NCBI RefSeq assembly: GCF_001418565.1
Contig: NZ_LIQQ01000149.1
Location: 1-48,470 of the forward strand
Direction: 5' to 3'
Length of the DNA stretch: 48,470 nucleotides
Origin: Streptomyces graminilatus
Lineage (GTDB): Bacteria > Actinomycetota > Actinomycetes > Streptomycetales > Streptomycetaceae
Shown here: positions 1 through 7,287 of the stretch, piece by piece
Numbering within the stretch: the stretch's first letter is position 1
Layout: each line of letters begins with the position of its first letter
Translations under genes and position numbers: made by a program
Notes under the pieces: generated by a model
Database searches by the model: none
What the model was told of the DNA's origin: nothing
What the model saw: only the letters and a program-made list of their open reading frames with translations

Positions 1-77
1 GGTACGGCCCAGCGGCTCCCGCCGGCCGAGCCCCACTCCTCCCACCTCAGCAGCGACGGGAGCCGCTGGGCCGTACC
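1..77. repeat. Perfect 20-base inverted repeat inside a coding sequence
   Basis: Bases 1-20 and 58-77 are exact reverse complements, separated by 37 bases. Both arms lie inside the primase-like reading frame, encoding roughly GTAQRLP in one arm and GSRWAVP in the other. The arms could form a stable hairpin in mRNA. Function is unknown. Confidence 0.8.
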
Positions 78-344
78 CAGCGCCGCGAACAGGAGGATCC
101 GGCCCCGGTACGCCGCCACCGGGCCGGAGCCGGGCCCGTCGCCCCAGAGGCGGTCGAGCATTCTGCGGCCGAAGACGGCGGGCACGCTGACGACATCGAA
201 CACGGTGCCGCAGGGCAGGACGAGCGGTGCGGTGGGCCGCTCGGCCCAGAGCGAGAGCGTGCTGCGCGGATACGTTCCTGCGGAGGCGAGCCAGACGGCG
301 CCCTCCGAGGTGACTCCCGAGATGTCATGGTGTGTGCTGCTCAT
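1..344 (-). CDS. Primase-polymerase-like protein, truncated by window edge
   Basis: The frame opens with ATG at 344 and stays open to base 1, giving 114 residues with the C-terminus missing. It starts MSSTHHDISGVTSEGAVWLA and continues with a stretch around residues 44-60 (APLVLPCGTVFDVVSVPAVF) that I recognise from a group of Streptomyces proteins annotated as bifunctional DNA primase/polymerase-like (prim-pol N-terminal fold). Family assignment is from memory of conserved wording, not a search. Catalytic acidic residues cannot be checked because the gene is cut. The spacer of 155 bases to the next gene upstream suggests its own promoter. A perfect 20-base inverted repeat lies inside the coding sequence. 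Confidence 0.6.
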   Translation of the reverse strand, partial: MSSTHHDISGVTSEGAVWLASAGTYPRSTLSLWAERPTAPLVLPCGTVFDVVSVPAVFGRRMLDRLWGDGPGSGPVAAYRGRILLFAALGTAQRLPSLLRWEEWGSAGGSRWAV

Positions 345-499
345 GGCATCCAGATGTACCGGCAGTGACCGCACGCTCTCCGAGGGTTGCCCGAAACCGG
401 GACGGGAGGGGGCGAGGTGGAGTACCTTGCCCCCCGGAATATGCCGCACGGACTTTCGACGCCGGCCCGGACCGGGCGAGAGGGGCCGCTCGGACTGGA

Positions 500-898
500 T
501 CAGACCGGGTCGACGTGCCCCTGGCCCTGACCCTGGTTCTGTCCGCCGCTGGTGTTCTCCGCGCCGTCGCGCAGCAGCTCGCGGCCGTACTCGACCATCT
601 TTGTCGCGTAGTCCTCGGTCCACTGCGCCCGCTCCGCGATGTCGGCCGTGGTCAGCCGGTCGAAGCGGCGCGGGTCGGCGAGCTGGGCCGCCGCCATCGC
701 CTGGTACTCGACCGCACGGTCGGTCGCGGCGCGGAACGCGAGGGTCAGCTCCGTGGCGCGGGTCAGCAGCGCGCGGGGGTCGTCGATCGACTCCAGGTCG
801 AAGAAGTGTTCGGGGTCGGCGGCCACCTGCGTGGGCTCGAAGAGCAGGGGCGCGGGGCGTAGCCGCGGTTCGTTGCGACGCGGCGTGGGCTCCGCCAT
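500..898 (-). CDS. Conserved hypothetical protein, 132 aa
   Basis: The ATG at 898 has a strong AGGAGGAGA-type ribosome binding site just upstream. The protein begins MAEPTPRRNEPRLRPAPLLF and carries an FDLESIDDPRALL segment near residue 33, then a helical, charged middle and a Gln/Gly-rich tail (GGQNQGQGQG). There is no signal peptide, membrane segment or recognisable catalytic motif. It follows the helicase gene on the same strand after a 167-base gap, so it probably has a separate promoter. I do not recognise the family; it looks like a small soluble actinobacterial protein. Confidence 0.7.
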   Translation of the reverse strand: MAEPTPRRNEPRLRPAPLLFEPTQVAADPEHFFDLESIDDPRALLTRATELTLAFRAATDRAVEYQAMAAAQLADPRRFDRLTTADIAERAQWTEDYATKMVEYGRELLRDGAENTSGGQNQGQGQGHVDPV

Positions 899-1065
899 GT
901 CTTCTCCTCCTCGTACGGTCCGCACCGTTCGTACGTACCCTCCATGCGCCACGGCATGTACGGCACACGGTCGAAAAGCCCAGCCGTCGAGCCGGGCCAC
1001 CGTCCATTGTCCCCTGCCCGCGCAAGTGGGCCCGGGGTCCGCCCGACAGGGCACCTGACCCGCTC

Positions 1066-2421
1066 CTACGGCCGCCAGGCGACCCGGTGCTCCGCCAGAT
1101 GCGACAGCACCGCGTGGTTCGCCTCCCAGCCGTCCGGGAACTTCACCGTCACTCCGAGCTGCACCGGCTCCGTCGACGGGTGGTCGTCCAGGAGGTCCGT
1201 CACGCCCGCCCGGCACACCACCACGCACGCGTGCCGGTGTCTGGAGGCCAGGACGCACAGGCGGCCCGTCTCCAGGTGGAAGGCGGTGGCGTCGGGGCGG
1301 CCGGAGAGGGGGTGCAGGACCACCGTCACGTCGAACTCGCGCCCCTGGAGCCGGTTCGCCGTGTCCACGGTGACGTCCGCGACGCCCAGCTCGGCGAGCG
1401 CCGCCCGGACCGCCGCCGCCTGGTCCCGGTGCGCGGTGCCGACCGCGATCCGGTCGGCGGTCAGGGGCGTCGGTTCGGGGCCGCGCTCCGAGGTGGCCGC
1501 GCCGCCCCGGTCCAGCATGCGGCGTACGACCATGGCGACCGCGCGTACCGCCTCGGGGTCCGTACGAGGAGTGTGCCGGGCGGGGAGTTCCAGCAGGCCC
1601 CAGCCCGATTCGGCGGCCTCGTCGAGCACCCGGTCCGGGCCCGAGCCGTCCGACGGGACCGCGAAGGCGAGCTTCCGGTCGCCGTGGCCGGTGCCGCTGC
1701 GGAACGGGGTGTACGGGTAGAACGCGGCCGAGACGAGCGGCGCGGCCGAGGCCGGGAGCCGCCAGGACACCGGCAGCCGGTGCTGGGGCAGCTCGGGGTT
1801 GTGGGCCAGCAGTGTCGTGACCGCCGAGGCCGACGGGTCGTACGACAGGCCCGCCCACTGCTCCGCGCCGACGATCGAGAAGGGGTCAAGCTGGCCCGGG
1901 TCGCCCACGAACAGGGCCCGCTCGAACAGTCCGGCGACGGCGAGCAGCGCGTCCGAGCGCATCTGGTACGCCTCGTCCACGATCGCGTGCCGCCACGGCT
2001 CGTCGACCTTGACGTGGGCCCACTTGGCGGCCGTGGAGATCACCACGTCCAGGCCTGCCAGCTCGGCCGCCTTCGCGGACTTCCGTACGTTCGTCAGCTC
2101 GTCCAGCGCCTTGTCGTACGGGTCGGAGTCGCTGCTGTGCAGGCGGCCCACCGGCAGCTCGGGGTTCTTCTCGGCGAGGCGCACGACAAGGTCGTCGACC
2201 TGGGCGTTCGTCTGCGCGATGACCATCAACGGGCGTCCGGCCTCGGCCAGTTCGAGCGCGGCCCGGACCACGAGCGTGGACTTCCCGGCCCCGGGCGGCG
2301 AGTCGACGACGACTCCGCGATGGGTGCCGTGCAGCGTGTCGTGGAGGATCGCGTCGGTGGTCCGGCCTGCGGCGGCCCCGGGATCGAAGACGGCGGCCTG
2401 CTGGGTGTGGGCGGTGTTCAC
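1066..2421 (-). CDS. Superfamily 1 DNA/RNA helicase (Dna2/UPF1-like)
   Basis: A 451-aa P-loop ATPase with the SF1 helicase motifs in order: Walker A SPPGAGKST (residues 41-49), a motif Ia region with IAQTNAQVDDL (68-78), Walker B IVDEAYQ (147-153), motif III GDPGQLDP (173-180), an SWRLP element near 220, and motif V/VI VDTANRLQGREFDVTVV near 355. The spacing and the DEAxQ/GDPxQLxP pair point to the SF1B (UPF1/Dna2) side rather than UvrD, but it lacks long accessory domains. It starts with GTG whose GTGA overlaps the stop of the preceding gene, so translation is coupled; a GAGGAGG sequence sits 7 bases before the start. It is the last gene of the nuclease-unknown-helicase group and probably works with the nuclease in DNA end processing or defence (inference). 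Confidence 0.85.
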   Translation of the reverse strand: MNTAHTQQAAVFDPGAAAGRTTDAILHDTLHGTHRGVVVDSPPGAGKSTLVVRAALELAEAGRPLMVIAQTNAQVDDLVVRLAEKNPELPVGRLHSSDSDPYDKALDELTNVRKSAKAAELAGLDVVISTAAKWAHVKVDEPWRHAIVDEAYQMRSDALLAVAGLFERALFVGDPGQLDPFSIVGAEQWAGLSYDPSASAVTTLLAHNPELPQHRLPVSWRLPASAAPLVSAAFYPYTPFRSGTGHGDRKLAFAVPSDGSGPDRVLDEAAESGWGLLELPARHTPRTDPEAVRAVAMVVRRMLDRGGAATSERGPEPTPLTADRIAVGTAHRDQAAAVRAALAELGVADVTVDTANRLQGREFDVTVVLHPLSGRPDATAFHLETGRLCVLASRHRHACVVVCRAGVTDLLDDHPSTEPVQLGVTVKFPDGWEANHAVLSHLAEHRVAWRP

Positions 2422-4034
2422 AGCACGTCCTCCTCGGTCACCGGGTCGGCCGCCGGAAGCGCCGGTGCCGCCTCCTCACCTGGCGGTCCGCCGTGGGTCC
2501 ACGGGGTCTGGTCCGCGTCGGGAAGCTTCGCGCCGCCCCGCTGCTCGTGCTCGAAGAGCGTGAAGCAGACCAGGTCCCCCCTCTCCGGCACCGACCCGGC
2601 CTCGGGCTCCTTGCCCCGGCCCATCTTGTCGACCACCCGAAGAACGACGATCGACGAACCGTCCGTTCCAGGACTGTCCTCGTGTCCCACGAACTCCGCC
2701 GCCTGCGGTTTGCCGCCCAGCGAGCGGTACACCTTCACCCGCTCGCCGAGCTGCGGGCGGTCGTCTGTTCGTACGGTGACCAGCGGGCGCGGGCTGGGGC
2801 GCTTGCCCTCGCTGTACGCCATGACGACATCCGTGACCTCGCCCGCGAACGCCTCCCCGGACAGCCGCCTGCCCGCCATCACCAGCGGGTCGTCCAGGGC
2901 CTCCTGGGCCTCCAGCCGGGCCTGTTCACGCTCACGCGTGGCCAGTTTGTTCGCCGCCGTCACCGCGTCGTCGCGGCGCGGCTGCGGGGGCTCGCCGGCG
3001 ACGACCCGGTCGCGGTGGCCGGTGAACGACCAGCGGTCGCGCGTCCACCGGTCGGCCGCGTGGGCGCCCTCCGGCAGCGTCCCCAGCAGGTCGAGGCCGC
3101 GCCACACGGCGTCCCAGGTGGGCCGCGTACGGCTCTCGACGAGGGCGCGGATCTCCCGCTCGGCGGCGGTGAGTTCACCGAGCCGGTCGTCCGCCGACTC
3201 GCCGTCCTCGGCGGCGGCGAGTGCCGTCCGCGCGCGGTCGTACTTCTCGATCGCGGGCGCGAGCAGCTTGTTGTCGAACGCGGGATCGGTCGCCGGACCG
3301 GCCGGCGGCCACAGCAACTGACCCTGCGCGTCCCGCGCCAACTCGGCCCGCATCGCCGCCTCCGCGCCCGATTCACCGTCCGGCGGATCGATCCAGGCGA
3401 GCAGCGCGCCCAAGTGCTGGTCCTCCAGCGTGGACTGCCCGGTGGCCCAGTGCCGCGACAGTACGTCCGTCAGCGCAAGGAGCAGAGCGGAGCCGGGGAC
3501 CCGGGCCCGCTCCCCGTAGTGCGTGAACCAGCGGCCCAGCAACGGCACCCGGGGCGGCGCGGGATACGGCGTCTCCGGGTCCTGTTCCGCCGTACGCCGA
3601 AAACGCATCGAGCGCCCCAACAGCCGTACGAAATCGAGGCCGGCGCGGCTCGGGACGATCAACTGCGGCGCGTCCGCGCACAGTTCGACCTCGACCTTGA
3701 CGCGCTTGCCGGTCTCCGGGTCGGTCTCGCTGCGCTCCGCGGCCTCCACCGTGTCGGCGTAGGAGTCGATGAACGGCAGGACGACATCGGCCAGTTCGGC
3801 GAGGAACGCGAACCGGAGATCGCGGTCGCGCGGCTGCGGTACGACGAGCAGGCGCGGCGCGTCCCGGTCGTCGCCGACCAGCGCGCCCAATGGCGCCCCG
3901 GCCTCACCGGCGGTGGTGAGCGGTACGAGGACGAGGGGCCGCGCGGACAGATGGCGGTGCCGGACGGTGGCGGCGGGCTGGGCGCGCCCGGTGCTGACGG
4001 CTTCGAGGCGGGCAAGCGTGGCGATCAACGACAT
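2418..4034 (-). CDS. Unknown protein of the nuclease-helicase operon, 538 aa
   Basis: The ATG at 4034 overlaps the stop of the nuclease gene by 10 bases and has a GGAGGG ribosome site inside that gene's end. No catalytic motif is clear. The N-terminal third has beta-rich segments (RPLVLVPLTTAGEAGAPLGA, residues about 31-50); the middle is charged and alpha-helical with coiled-coil character (EDGESADDRLGELTAAEREI); the C-terminal 150 residues contain RPLVTVRTDD and IVVLRVVDKMG, suggesting a small beta barrel (OB- or SH3-like). It sits between a nuclease and a helicase with overlaps on both sides, so it is likely a third subunit, perhaps the DNA-binding or bridging part. Function is not established. 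Confidence 0.75.
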   Translation of the reverse strand: MSLIATLARLEAVSTGRAQPAATVRHRHLSARPLVLVPLTTAGEAGAPLGALVGDDRDAPRLLVVPQPRDRDLRFAFLAELADVVLPFIDSYADTVEAAERSETDPETGKRVKVEVELCADAPQLIVPSRAGLDFVRLLGRSMRFRRTAEQDPETPYPAPPRVPLLGRWFTHYGERARVPGSALLLALTDVLSRHWATGQSTLEDQHLGALLAWIDPPDGESGAEAAMRAELARDAQGQLLWPPAGPATDPAFDNKLLAPAIEKYDRARTALAAAEDGESADDRLGELTAAEREIRALVESRTRPTWDAVWRGLDLLGTLPEGAHAADRWTRDRWSFTGHRDRVVAGEPPQPRRDDAVTAANKLATREREQARLEAQEALDDPLVMAGRRLSGEAFAGEVTDVVMAYSEGKRPSPRPLVTVRTDDRPQLGERVKVYRSLGGKPQAAEFVGHEDSPGTDGSSIVVLRVVDKMGRGKEPEAGSVPERGDLVCFTLFEHEQRGGAKLPDADQTPWTHGGPPGEEAAPALPAADPVTEEDVL

Positions 4035-5236
4035 ACGGCGCCCTCCGGCTCCGGAGAAGCGGTCGAAGAGGCGCTGGAAGCGGAGAGTCCGGCGTCGCGC
4101 AGTGCCTCCGCCCGCAGGGCGGCTGCCCTCCGGAGCGCGGCCACCGTCGGGTCCTGGGGGTCGCCGGAGTGGCCGTGGGCCGCCGACAGCACGGCGTCGA
4201 CCGTGGTCAGGGCGCCCAGCTCGGCCCGTACGGAACGGCCCAGGGACGTCACCGCGCCCCGCGCGCGGGAAGCGTTCCGGCAGTGGAAGGCCAGCTCGCA
4301 CGCGGACAGGCACTCCGGCGCGTACTGCGCGGGGACCGACTCGACCGCCTCGGTCAGTTCGGCGGCCGGCAGATCCGGGTCGAAGCAGATGCCCTCGGGG
4401 AGGGCGTCGGCGATGTCCTCGATACGGGTCAGGCGCGACAACTGGCGGCCGGTCACCGCGCGCTGCTTGCGGACGTCGACGGCGGACGCCGCCGGGAGGT
4501 TGGAGAAGTCCTTCGGGCAGACCAGCAGTACGCGGTGGCGCACGACCGGCGCCGGATTGCCGTCCTGGCCGAGCCGGGCGGCGACCTGCTCCAGCGCCAG
4601 TACGTACACCGCGGCCTGGCGGGCCGCCGCGCCCACCTTCGCGGGGTCCGCCGAACCGTCCAGCATCGGGAAGGACTTGATCTCCACGACCGTCCAACTG
4701 CCGTCCGGGTGCACGACCACCGCGTCCGGCTCCAGGAAGGCCGGCGAGCCCGCTACATCGAGGGCGAGCATGGGATGGTCGAGAAGGGTCCACCCGTCGG
4801 TACCGGTACTGATGGTTCTCGTTGTCGCTGTGGCTTCACGGAGGGCCAGCGCGGTCCGCGCGGTGCGACCCTCCGGCCCGGTCGCCGTGAGGTCGGGGAC
4901 GTCGGCCTTCGTCGGTGCCACGGCGCCCGGGTCGAGCTTCTCGTGCACCAGCCGGAGCAGTTCCGCGCCGCCGTCGGCCTTGACCCGGGCCTCGAAGGTG
5001 TTGCCGCGCGCCAGGGCGAACTGGGACTGCCCGAAGGCGGAGGGCGAGCCCAGGGCGCTCGCCAGCGTCGCCTTGTTCACCCCCGCGCCGTCCAGGATCG
5101 CGCGCCGGCTGCACCCGGGGTTGGCGGCGAGCGCCGCCAGGGCACGCGCGTCCAGGGCCTTCGGCGGGACTGCGGGACCGCGCAGCTCAGCGAGCCGCTG
5201 CCGCAGCGCCGTCCCCCGCGTCCGCGGAAGCGGCAC
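4025..5236 (-). CDS. RecB/Cas4-like PD-(D/E)XK nuclease with Fe-S-type cysteines
   Basis: Counting from GTG at 5236 (403 aa), the protein shows the RecB nuclease motifs: GNTFEARV (motif I, E about 82), EPDAVV (D about 171), VVEIKSF (E185, K187) and QAAVY (Q207, Y211). One cysteine before the nuclease core (NPGCSRR, C42) and three after it (C309, C313, C319 in CLSACELAFHC) match the layout of the 4Fe-4S nucleases Dna2, AddB and Cas4. The start is uncertain: upstream in-frame TTG 5356 and GTG 5350/5326 would overlap the phosphatase gene by up to 170 bases, whereas GTG 5236 has AGGAG 9 bases upstream and overlaps by 50. Expected activity is Mg-dependent ssDNA exo/endonuclease; the substrate is unknown. 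Confidence 0.85.
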   Translation of the reverse strand: MPLPRTRGTALRQRLAELRGPAVPPKALDARALAALAANPGCSRRAILDGAGVNKATLASALGSPSAFGQSQFALARGNTFEARVKADGGAELLRLVHEKLDPGAVAPTKADVPDLTATGPEGRTARTALALREATATTRTISTGTDGWTLLDHPMLALDVAGSPAFLEPDAVVVHPDGSWTVVEIKSFPMLDGSADPAKVGAAARQAAVYVLALEQVAARLGQDGNPAPVVRHRVLLVCPKDFSNLPAASAVDVRKQRAVTGRQLSRLTRIEDIADALPEGICFDPDLPAAELTEAVESVPAQYAPECLSACELAFHCRNASRARGAVTSLGRSVRAELGALTTVDAVLSAAHGHSGDPQDPTVAALRRAAALRAEALRDAGLSASSASSTASPEPEGAVCR

Positions 5237-6185
5237 CCGGCTCGGCTCCTGGTCCGGCCCCTGATCCGGCCCCTGATCCGGGAACCGGCCCGAAGTCGGA
5301 CTCGCGCTGCCTTGGAATTCGCTCACGCGGGGCAGTCTGGCATTCACCACTGACAATCGGGGCTTCCGCGCCGTGAGAGCGCGCTGCGACGGGTTCGACG
5401 GGTACGAAGCGGTCCGTGACCCACGCCCGCGCCCGGTCCAGGGTCCGCATGACGAACGGTGCCAGCAGCAGCCCGACGCCCATCACGGCGGCGCCGGCGG
5501 CGGCGTCGAGGAAGTAGTGGTTGGCGGTGCCCATCACCACGATCGTGGTGATCAGCGGGTAGGCGACGGCGAGGACCTTGCTGATCCGGTTGCCGCCGAA
5601 CCGCCAGAGCATCACGCCGCACCACAGGGACCAGCCGACATGCAGGCTCGGCATCGCCGCGTACTGGTTCGTCATGGCGCCGAGCCCGCGCGGGGCGCTG
5701 GCCTGGCCGGCCCACCAGCCGTACGAGCTGTACTGGGCCATCGTGTCCACGAAGCCGTGGCCGGCGGCCAGCAGCCGGGGCGGGCAGGTGGGCATCAGGG
5801 TGAAGCCGATCAGGCCGATGAAGGTCGACGTCATCAGCCAGGTGCGGGCCGCCCGGAAGTGGACGGCGCGGGACCGGAACAGCCAGATCAGGATGGCCGG
5901 GGTGACGAGATAGTGCAGCGACGCGTACCAGAAGTCGGCCGGTATGCCGAGCCAGGGTTCGCGGGTGAACAGGCGGTTGAGCGGGTGCTCGGCGTTCAGC
6001 CAGAAGGACTTCTCGAACCTGAGGATCGCCAGGCCGTGCTCGACGGCGGTCGACTCGGTGCCCCGCGCCAGCAGGCGTCCGGCCGAGTAGCACCCGTAGA
6101 CCAGCAGGAGCAGTGGCAGCTCTGTCCACCAGCGGAGGCGGGTGGGCGGTATCGCCCCGGTCCGTGCGCTATCGGTCCGCGGCAT
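5187..6185 (-). CDS. PAP2-superfamily integral membrane phosphatase
   Basis: A 332-aa protein with about six membrane segments (for example ELPLLLLVYGCYSAG near the N-terminus, TWLMTSTFIGLIGFTLMP and AVAYPLITTIVVMGT). The PAP2 catalytic signature is present: AAMPSLHVGWSLW (motif with SxxH) and GTANHYFLDAAAG (second catalytic His and Asp). This arrangement is typical of the PAP2_3 group, which includes inositol-phosphorylceramide-synthase-like enzymes, acting on lipid phosphates at the outer membrane face. The C-terminal tail is Gly/Ala/Pro low complexity. ATG at 6185 has a GGGAG site; an upstream GTG at 6221 is possible. Its 3' end overlaps the nuclease gene, which suggests co-transcription, though the functions look unrelated. 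Confidence 0.85.
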   Translation of the reverse strand: MPRTDSARTGAIPPTRLRWWTELPLLLLVYGCYSAGRLLARGTESTAVEHGLAILRFEKSFWLNAEHPLNRLFTREPWLGIPADFWYASLHYLVTPAILIWLFRSRAVHFRAARTWLMTSTFIGLIGFTLMPTCPPRLLAAGHGFVDTMAQYSSYGWWAGQASAPRGLGAMTNQYAAMPSLHVGWSLWCGVMLWRFGGNRISKVLAVAYPLITTIVVMGTANHYFLDAAAGAAVMGVGLLLAPFVMRTLDRARAWVTDRFVPVEPVAARSHGAEAPIVSGECQTAPRERIPRQRESDFGPVPGSGAGSGAGPGAEPGAASADAGDGAAAAAR

Positions 6186-6490
6186 CCGATCGTCTCTCCC
6201 ACTCTCTGCCCTGTTGAGCACTCCGTGCCCTGTTGAGCTGTGCCTCCGGTCGTCGGTGGCCTACGGTTCGTCCGATTTTACGATGTACGTGAACGCCCCA
6301 CGCGTCGCCCCCGTCCCACAAGACGCAAAGATCGACCCCCCGGTTGCCCTTGGACAGCGTGCGCGATGATGGAGGGGTTCCGCCCCGCTTTTCCGCTAAT
6401 CGGTACCTCTGATTCGCTTAACCGTTCCTTTTCATTCGCCTCTCACCTGATTTGCCACGCACACCGTCTCCACCCCCGGAAGGGGTCCTC
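6186..6490. promoter_or_regulatory. Divergent promoter region with a 13-base direct repeat
   Basis: This 305-base gap separates the divergent PAP2 and histidine phosphatase genes, so it must hold promoters for both. TGCCCTGTTGAGC occurs twice (6207-6219 and 6226-6238), 19 bases apart, on the PAP2 side. No confident -35/-10 pair can be named. The AT-richer stretch 6390-6455 is closest to the plus-strand gene. Confidence 0.4.
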
Positions 6491-7087
6491 ATGGCATCGC
6501 GCATCCTGCTGGCCCGGCACGGGCAGACGGAGTGGTCCCTGTCCGGCAAGCACACGGGCAGGACGGACATCCCCCTCCTCGACGAGGGGCGGCGCGGCGC
6601 CAAGCTGCTCGGCGAACGGCTGCACCGGGCGCCCTTCGACGGGCTGGCCGGGGTCGAGGTGCGCACAAGCCCGCTGGCACGCGCGCGTGAGACGTGCGAG
6701 ATCGCCGGGTTCGGTGAGCGCGCGACCGAGTGGGACACGCTCATGGAGTGGGACTACGGCGCGTACGAGGGCATGACCCCGGCACAGATCCAGGCCGTAC
6801 GGCCCGGATGGCTGATCTGGCGGGACGGCGTGCCCGGCGGCGAGCCCCTTGAGGCGGTCACCGCGCGCGCGGACGAGGTGGTCGAGTGGGCCCGCTCACA
6901 GAACCGCGACGTCCTGGTCTTCGCCCACGGCCACATCCTCCGCTCCATCGGCGCCCGCTGGCTGGGCCTCCCCCTCGACTTCGCGTCCCGAATCAGACTG
7001 AACCCGACATCCCTGTCGATCCTGGGCTGGGCCTACGGCGAGCCGGCGATTGAGAGTTGGAACGACCAGGGCCACTTGACCACGTAG
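6491..7087 (+). CDS. Histidine phosphatase family protein
   Basis: A 198-aa member of the phosphoglycerate-mutase-like superfamily. The catalytic RHG motif is in [11 protein letters not shown] (His about residue 10); the second catalytic His lies in [36 protein letters not shown] supplies the conserved phosphate-binding Arg, and [10 protein letters not shown] the usual acidic residue. Length matches small acid-phosphatase or PhoE-type members; the substrate cannot be told from sequence. ATG at 6491 follows GGAAGGGG; an earlier ATG at 6452 in frame is less likely because it adds a non-conserved Pro-rich leader. It ends in a region with dispersed repeats, convergent with the next gene. Confidence 0.9.
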   Translation: MASRILLARHGQTEWSLSGKHTGRTDIPLLDEGRRGAKLLGERLHRAPFDGLAGVEVRTSPLARARETCEIAGFGERATEWDTLMEWDYGAYEGMTPAQIQAVRPGWLIWRDGVPGGEPLEAVTARADEVVEWARSQNRDVLVFAHGHILRSIGARWLGLPLDFASRIRLNPTSLSILGWAYGEPAIESWNDQGHLTT

Positions 7088-7119
7088 CAGGCCGCGACTT
7101 GCAAACGCGGGCCGGCTGG

Positions 7120-7262
7120 AGCGCCCCTTCAGGGGCGCGGGGCTGTATCGATATGCGGCTCCGCCGCGTGGGCGCGACCAGCCCCCACCGGACCCGCGGC
7201 CGACCACGGCGCTTTCAGGGGCGCGGGGAACTGCGCGATCAACCCCCACCGGACCCGCAGCC
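7120..7262. repeat. Streptomyces dispersed intergenic repeat, two diverged copies
   Basis: Two units beginning TTCAGGGGCGCGGGG and passing through CGACCAGCCCCCACCGGACC-type sequence lie between convergent genes. The first unit contains an extra insert with a GCGGCTCCGCCGC palindrome. The same unit recurs three times at 10682-10860. Placement between gene 3' ends and self-complementary segments suggest a hairpin that acts as a bidirectional terminator or mRNA stabiliser. I recognise this as a very common Streptomyces intergenic sequence. Confidence 0.7.
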
Positions 7263-7287
7263 AGGCAGCGAGCCCCTGAACCCCCTG

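Noticed and set aside
205..3321. Plus-strand open frame of over 1000 codons
   Set aside because: It covers four well-supported minus-strand genes, has Arg/Pro-rich composition without domains, and arises from GC-rich codon bias on the other strand.
2493..5264. Plus-strand open frame of about 920 codons
   Set aside because: Antisense to the helicase, unknown-subunit and nuclease genes; no motifs or ribosome site.
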